Source: Arachis hypogaea (taxonomy: Eukaryota; Streptophyta; Magnoliopsida; Fabales; Fabaceae). Taken from it: 64,000 nt of DNA. Shown here in pieces: positions 59,301 to 64,000 of the stretch. The translations under genes and the position numbers were made by a program. Every line of letters begins with the position of its first letter. Position 1 is the stretch's first letter. Below the pieces are notes generated by a model. It searched no databases and was not told the DNA's origin. It saw nothing but the letters and a program-made list of their open reading frames with translations. The stretch covers positions 106,594,276-106,658,275 of the forward strand of contig NC_092048.1 of NCBI RefSeq assembly GCF_003086295.3, written 5' to 3'.

Positions 59301-60343
59301 AACTGAGAACATCTCCATACACGTCCCTGTGAAGATGGAGGAGTCTGAAGCACAACCCTCTTTGGACGTGCAAGAGGAGCCTGCGAATGAGGAACTTGCT
59401 CAATTCTTGGCAGTCCTCAAAAAGCTGCAAGTCAATATCTCTTTTGCAGAGGTGTATGTTGGACAAGTCACCCACCTCAATAGAATATCTGAAGAACACC
59501 ATCTTTGAAAAGAAGGCATTGAGGGGAGATGAGACTGCGGTACTGACCAAGGAATGCAGTGCCTTGGTCCAAAAGAAGCTGCCCCCGAAGATGCCAGATT
59601 CTGGAAGCTTTCTAACTCCCTGTACTATAGGGACCATCACTTTTGAGAAGGCACTGTGCGACCTTGGCTCCAACGTTAACCTTATGCCTCTCTATGTGAT
59701 GAAGAAGCTAGGAATTCAGGAGGTGCAGCCCACCAGAATCTCACTGGAGATGAAAGATAAGTCCCTGAAATGGGCATATGGCATGGTGGAAAATGCTCTT
59801 GTAAAGGTTGAAGACCTTTACCTCCCTGCGGACTTCGTGATACTGGACACTGGGGAGGACTGAGATAACTCCATCATCCTTGGAAGGTCTTTCGTAGCTA
59901 CTGCGAAGGCCTTAATTGATATGAAAAAAGGAGAGCTAATTCTGAGGCTAAGGGAGGATCACATCCTGTTTAAGATCCTCAATCCTCAGTCTTTCTCTGA
60001 CAAAGGAAGTACTACTGTACAACACCTAGTGTTTTAGCCTTCTCTCTCAGTGCAGAGTCTTACAGAGTCCCCTGACATCAAACCTAAGTTTGGTGTTGGG
60101 AATCCATCACCACCTACTGAGGAAGGAGGCACCAAAAAGAAGGTACCCAAAGGCTGGAGGAACAAGAAGATTCCAATCGAATACTTCTCACCTGGCATGA
60201 GAGTTGTCTTCACTAGAAGTCCAGTCGTTCTACACACAGTGAATCAGATCCTGTCTTTGGACCATGTTGAGCTGATTCATGAGAGTACAGGAAGAAAGTT
60301 TACCATGAGGGGTGAAGATCTGAGCCCCTATGAACCTCCATAA
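56391..60343 (+). pseudogene. Gag-protease of the FIDEL-like element, with nested solo LTR
   Basis: Start chosen at MSRKRDREAF. 56391-57017 is the gag core: ISDFLQNYDIVKTNRVNPE, ARLWLDSQPKERLDTWEKVV, FLTKFFSPQKLSKLRVEVQ, FRQKEGESLYEAWERYK, then TAG. The frame continues (MISEWTMLAIFYDGL) to 57172, is split by solo LTR E, and resumes at 58576 (NNQYMYTSERNPMNN, GWKNHPNFGWRD). After more stops and a frameshift near 59460, 59466-59863 holds a retropepsin-like domain (FLTPCTIGTITFEKALCDLG, SNVNLMPLYVMKKLGI, PADFVILDTGED), continuing as SIILGRSFVATAKALIDM. 60050-60343 ends GWRNKKIPIEYFSPGMRVVF ... GRKFTMRGEDLSPYEPP. No reverse transcriptase or integrase follows. Confidence 0.85.
57173..58566 (-). 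mobile_element. Solo LTR 'E' inside gag, inverted
   Basis: 1394 bp, flanked by the identical 5-bp duplication CTCAT (57168-57172 and 58567-58571). On the minus strand it starts TGATAAACCAC and ends CCGTTCGTCA. It belongs to the same family as solo LTRs D and F (shared TTTGAGAGATGACCCGATG-type and AGTTAACTAAGTGG-type segments). A dense ACGCGTACGCGT cluster is at 58133-58262. Confidence 0.93.
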
Positions 60344-60396
60344 AGGAGCTGTCCGTCAAGCTACTGACGGTAAAGAAGCGCTTATTCGGAGGCAAC

Positions 60397-62009
60397 TGAT
60401 AAACCCCAATTTTGTGGTTTATCTTATGCTTAATTTGGGGGATTTTATCAACTTTTCTCACATTTATTCAATGAAATAGCATGGTTTTGTAATTCTCCCT
60501 AAATTTGTGCTTAAGTGTGAAAACATGCTATTTAGGCCTTAAAATAGCTAAATTCAATTCACTTTAATTCTATTCGATTCTTTGATATATTTGTTGAGTA
60601 GTTTCAGGTTTAGAAGGTAAAGATTGGGTTGAAGGAATGAAGAAAAAGCATGCAAAGTGGGAGAACTTATGAAGAAATGAAGGAACCATAAAGCTGTCAA
60701 GCATGACCTTCTGGCACTCAATCAACCATAACTTGAGCTACATAGGTCCAAATAAGGGGGTTCTAGTTGCGTTGGAAAGCTAACATCTGGGGCTTCGAAA
60801 TGATATAAAATTTGCCATAGTTTCCTGACGTATAGGGGCACGCACGTGCACTGTACGCGTGCGTGCCGATAGAGCACGTGGTTCACTGAAGTGAAATCAT
60901 GGCCAGCGATTTGCAGCTCATTTTGGGCCCAATCTAACCCATTTCTGATGCTATTTCATATAGAATTCAAGTTTGGGCAAGGGGGAGCAATTGTTTTGTA
61001 GCTTAGCATCATGTAGGTTAGTTTCTAGAGAGAGAAGCTCCCTCTTCTCTCTAGAATTAGGGTTCCTAGGGTATTTGCATCATAGATCCATGTTTAATTC
61101 TTGATTTCATCTTGTTTCCCTTACAATTTCTTGTTTCTACTACTCTATTCTTCTTAGTTCTCTTGTCAATTTTACTTTTATGCTCTCTTTTATGTTCATG
61201 GATTCTCTTGTTGGATTTGGATCCCTTTTTAATGCAATTTAATGTTTGATGTTTCTTTATTGAAGATTTGAGTTGTTGATTTACTTTTCTTGCCATTGGT
61301 AGTTGGTAGATTTATAATTCTTGCATATTTACCATGCTTTCCTTTATTACCCACCAAGTGTTTGACAAAATGCTTGGTTGGACTTTAGAGTAGATTTTGA
61401 GCATTCTTGGTTGGGAAGAGTAATTGGGCAATCTTGAGTCATTAATACCCAATTTAGATTGGTGATCTAGAGTTGTTAGTTAATATCATTCTCAATGACT
61501 CTAATCTCTTGCTAATTTAATTAGTGAGTTGATTAGGATTTTTGACTTGAGATTAACTAGTCTTGTTTGACTTTCTCTAATGGAAGATAACTCACACCTT
61601 CTTCCAACATTGGGGATGACGAAATAAGATAAATTCTTATTAAGTATTGTTATGATTAATAACTAGGATAGAAAGCCTATGATCTCAAACCTTGCCATGA
61701 ATGTCTCTCTTTATTGATTGCTTTCTTTAAGTGCTTGTTTGATTTACTTTTCTTGTCCATTTATTTTCTTGCCCTTTATCAAAAAAATCAAACCCCTTTG
61801 TTCCTTCATAGCCAATAATCATACATTTCATTGCAATTCCTTATGAGACGATCCGGAGTCTAAATACTTCGGTTAATTTTCATTGGGTTTGTACTTGTGA
61901 CAAAACCAAATTTTTGATTGGGAGGATTATTTGTTGGTGTAGAACTATATTTGCAACGAGAATTCATCCAATTGAGAAAATTCTATACCACCAAAGAATT
62001 CGCTCATTA
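60397..62009 (+). mobile_element. Solo LTR 'F'
   Basis: 1613 bp, starting TGATAAACCCCAATTT and ending AATTCGCTCATTA, where the expected CA end is TA. It is flanked by the identical 5-bp duplication GCAAC (60392-60396 and 62010-62014). It aligns with solo LTR D from start to end. Weaker GTGCACTGTACGCGTGCGTG-like words are at 60842-60872. Confidence 0.92.
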
Positions 62010-62959
62010 GCAACCCAACCATATGTATAGTATTTTCATTTTCTTTCTTTTCATTTATTCTAGTTTGATTCCATATTATTTAATTTTCTATTTATTTCCA
62101 TAGTTTTTCTTGCTTTTTAACGTTTGTGATCATATGTAGTACCTAGAACAGGGACAGGAATGCATAGGAGTGAAAATAGAACACCCTGGAGATACCCCTT
62201 TCTGGGGGGTTGAACGCTAAAACTGGCACCCATACAGGAGCTTTCACTGGCGTTCAACGCTAGTAATGGAAGGAGAGCCGGGCGTTCAACCCCCATTTGG
62301 GAGATGCTCAGGACCTTTTCTGGTCCTCCTTGGGCATTCAACGCCCAAACCTGGCATTGAACATCCCACCATTCAAAAAAAAATGATCCCTACCTGGCGT
62401 TCAACGCCCAAAACTGGTGTTGAACGCCTAGGGGGGGTAGGAGAACTCGAGTTTGAAGCTTCTTGAGCCAGTGGGTCCCACAGAATCTCCACCTACCCCA
62501 CCTCTTCTTCATTCTTCCTCTTATCTCTCCTACTTTTTCACCCTTGATTCCCATACCCTACTTTCCCTCTTCCCAATACACACTCATCAATACACATTCA
62601 TAAATCCCATCAGTTCCTTTTCCCATTAACCCCACTCACTTTAAATTCAAACTTTTCCCCTTATTCTTCCCTTCCATATGACCGAACCTACCACCCTCCC
62701 AACCTTATAAATACCCCCTCATTCCTTCCTTCATCCTCACACCTTCACAATCCTCTTCCCTTCTTCCATATTACCCTTTATACACTTCCTTTCTTCCTTT
62801 CTCCCCCCACTTGGCTGAAGCCTCTTTCCCTCACCTCTTTATCTTTTTTTCCTTCTTCTAATATTTTCTTTTTCTTTTGTTACTATTTGCTTGGGATGAG
62901 CAAAATTCTTAAGTTTGGTATTGAAAAGCTTCACTTCTTGCTTTCTATTCCTAATCTCC
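62010..62959 (+). other. Non-coding internal region of the FIDEL-like element
   Basis: T- and C-rich DNA. 62205-62435 contains at least five GGCGTTCAACGCC-type words (GGCGTTCAACGCTAG, GGCGTTCAACCCCC, GGGCATTCAACGCCC, TGGCGTTCAACGCCC, GGTGTTGAACGCC), the same palindrome that marks the LTRs of this element. TAAGTTTGGTATT occurs at 62911. Confidence 0.65.
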
Positions 62960-63712
62960 ATGGCACCAAAAACTGGAGAATCCTCATGGAAGAGAAAGGG
63001 AAAAACCCCCACTTCCACCTTCGAACCTTGGGAAACATGGAGATTCCTCACCAAAGCTCATCAAGACCAGTTCTATGACATGGTGAGGTAGAAAAAGGTG
63101 ATTCCCGAGGTCCTCTTTAAGCTCAAGGAGAACGAGTACCCAAAGATCCAACAAGAAATCTGGAGAAGAGATTGGAAAATTCTGGCCAATCCCATCTTAG
63201 AAGTTGGAACATTAATGGTGTAAAAATTCTTTGCCAATACCTGGGTCACCAAAAAGTATGACACTAGTGTGAACCCGGAGCCCAAAAATTGGCGCACCAT
63301 GGTCTGGGAGCAAATCTTGGATTTCAGCTTGAAAAGTGTGAGATTGGCACTGCAGTTGCCTCGGATGCAAGGGGACCCACACTCTTACACTCGAAGGGAG
63401 AATGTCAGGGAGCCTGCACACGGACCACAATACGAGCCTGTTCAGCCACCTCCACTAGAGATCCCATAGATACCTCAGGGAATGTATTTCCCTCCCCGTG
63501 ATTATTGGGATCAGTTGACTACATCACTAGGAGAGCTGACTTCATCTGTAGATCAGCTGAGGATAGAATATCAAGAGCAATCCACCATCCTCCATCAAAT
63601 GATGGAAGATCAGAGGAGCATGAGGGAGGAGCAGCTGAGACAGGGGCGAGATATTGTGGAGCTCAAACGCTCCAGAGAATTCTCTAGAGGGAGCAGCAGC
63701 CGCCATCACTAA
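62960..63712 (+). pseudogene. Retroelement-associated ORF of unknown function, three stops
   Basis: One frame of about 250 codons from MAPKTGESSWKRKG. Readable pieces: WETWRFLTKAHQDQFYDMV, IPEVLFKLKENEYPKIQQEI, WRRDWKILANPILEVG, NPEPKNWRTMVWEQILDFS, DQLRIEYQEQSTILHQMMED and a basic, Ser-rich end (SREFSRGSSSRHH). In-frame stops fall at 63089 (TAG), 63221 (TAA) and 63467 (TAG). From memory it matches a protein type often found near the 3' part of Athila-like elements in peanut ('putative plant transposon protein'). It is not an RT, integrase or gag. A predicted helical, coiled-coil end is visible at 63520-63680. Confidence 0.65.
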
Positions 63713-64000
63713 GGTGGTTGAGTTTCATTCTCCTTTTATCTATGTTATTTCTGTTTTTATTGTACTTTATTTTATCATCTATTTTCTATTCTAGTGCATG
63801 ATCACATTTAGTATTTTGTTCTTTTCTAGTATTGTTTTCTTTTCTTTGTTTTGTTATAAGATATCTTATGTATCCATCATCAAGCTTAAAAGAAAAAATT
63901 ATTGAAAAAAAAGGAATAGTAAAGGTACATAAGATTTCCAATCATATCATGAGTTATTCCAATTATTTAAGATGTGGTGGCCTTATCTTTATTTTCCAAA
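63713..64000 (+). other. Downstream internal DNA, window end
   Basis: T-rich, no coding frame. No polypurine tract or start of a 3' LTR is seen before the window ends, so the FIDEL-like element continues to the right. Confidence 0.5.

Overview
The window is nuclear DNA of a flowering plant, most likely a legume and probably a peanut relative (Arachis). It is AT-rich, has introns, and is packed with Ty3/gypsy LTRs, MULE (Mutator-like) transposons and small inverted-repeat elements. The LTR types seen here (GGCGTTCAACGCC and GCGTACGC palindromes, tRNA-Asp-like primer sites) and the MULE protein resemble what I recall from peanut genomes. This assignment is from memory, not from a search. Only two apparently intact host genes are visible. 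One is a single-exon gene at 22554-24602 for a 682-residue protein with eleven Cys/His repeats (the family often misnamed 'WRKY19-like'), with a long intron-containing leader. The other is a nine-exon KUP/HAK/KT potassium transporter at 36114-41284 (805 residues).

Layout, left to right. 1-2258 (minus): broken plant-mobile-domain (PMD) gene. About 4010-14165 (minus): a decayed MULE with transposase remnants at 5082-7079. Its 5' region was hit by a solo LTR (7475-13991), which was itself hit by two more solo LTRs (8132-9645 and 10008-13554). 14166-20400: AT-rich DNA with several MITE-like inverted repeats. 20400-24940: promoter, leader and coding region of the Cys-repeat gene. 25218-25889: 5'-truncated RTE-type LINE with an internal 143-bp tandem duplication. 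26180-28349: a 2.17-kb palindromic MULE-like element, followed at once by a second MULE (28361-33493) with 115-bp terminal inverted repeats. Both sit in one AAT microsatellite. 34099-35528: inverted-repeat transposon with a smaller MITE inside one arm. 36114-41284: potassium transporter. 42878 to the end: a nest of LTR retrotransposons.

The right-hand 21 kb is a Russian doll. A Tat/Ogre-like gypsy element (from 42878) was hit by a solo LTR (44300-45799) and by a Tekay/Del-like element with about 3.57-kb LTRs (from 47763). The second LTR of that element was hit by a FIDEL-like gag-protease element (from 53743). That element in turn holds two more solo LTRs (57173-58566 and 60397-62009). The right ends of the three large elements lie beyond the window. 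In all, six solo LTRs carry TG...CA-type ends and 5-bp target duplications (four perfect, two with one mismatch), so LTR-LTR recombination has been frequent here.

Nothing in the window is a prokaryote-style operon, CRISPR array or mobile defence system. The most unusual signals are the stacked insertions, the modular palindrome, the Cys-repeat protein with LxLxL motifs, and a transporter that has lost a family-conserved GDG motif.
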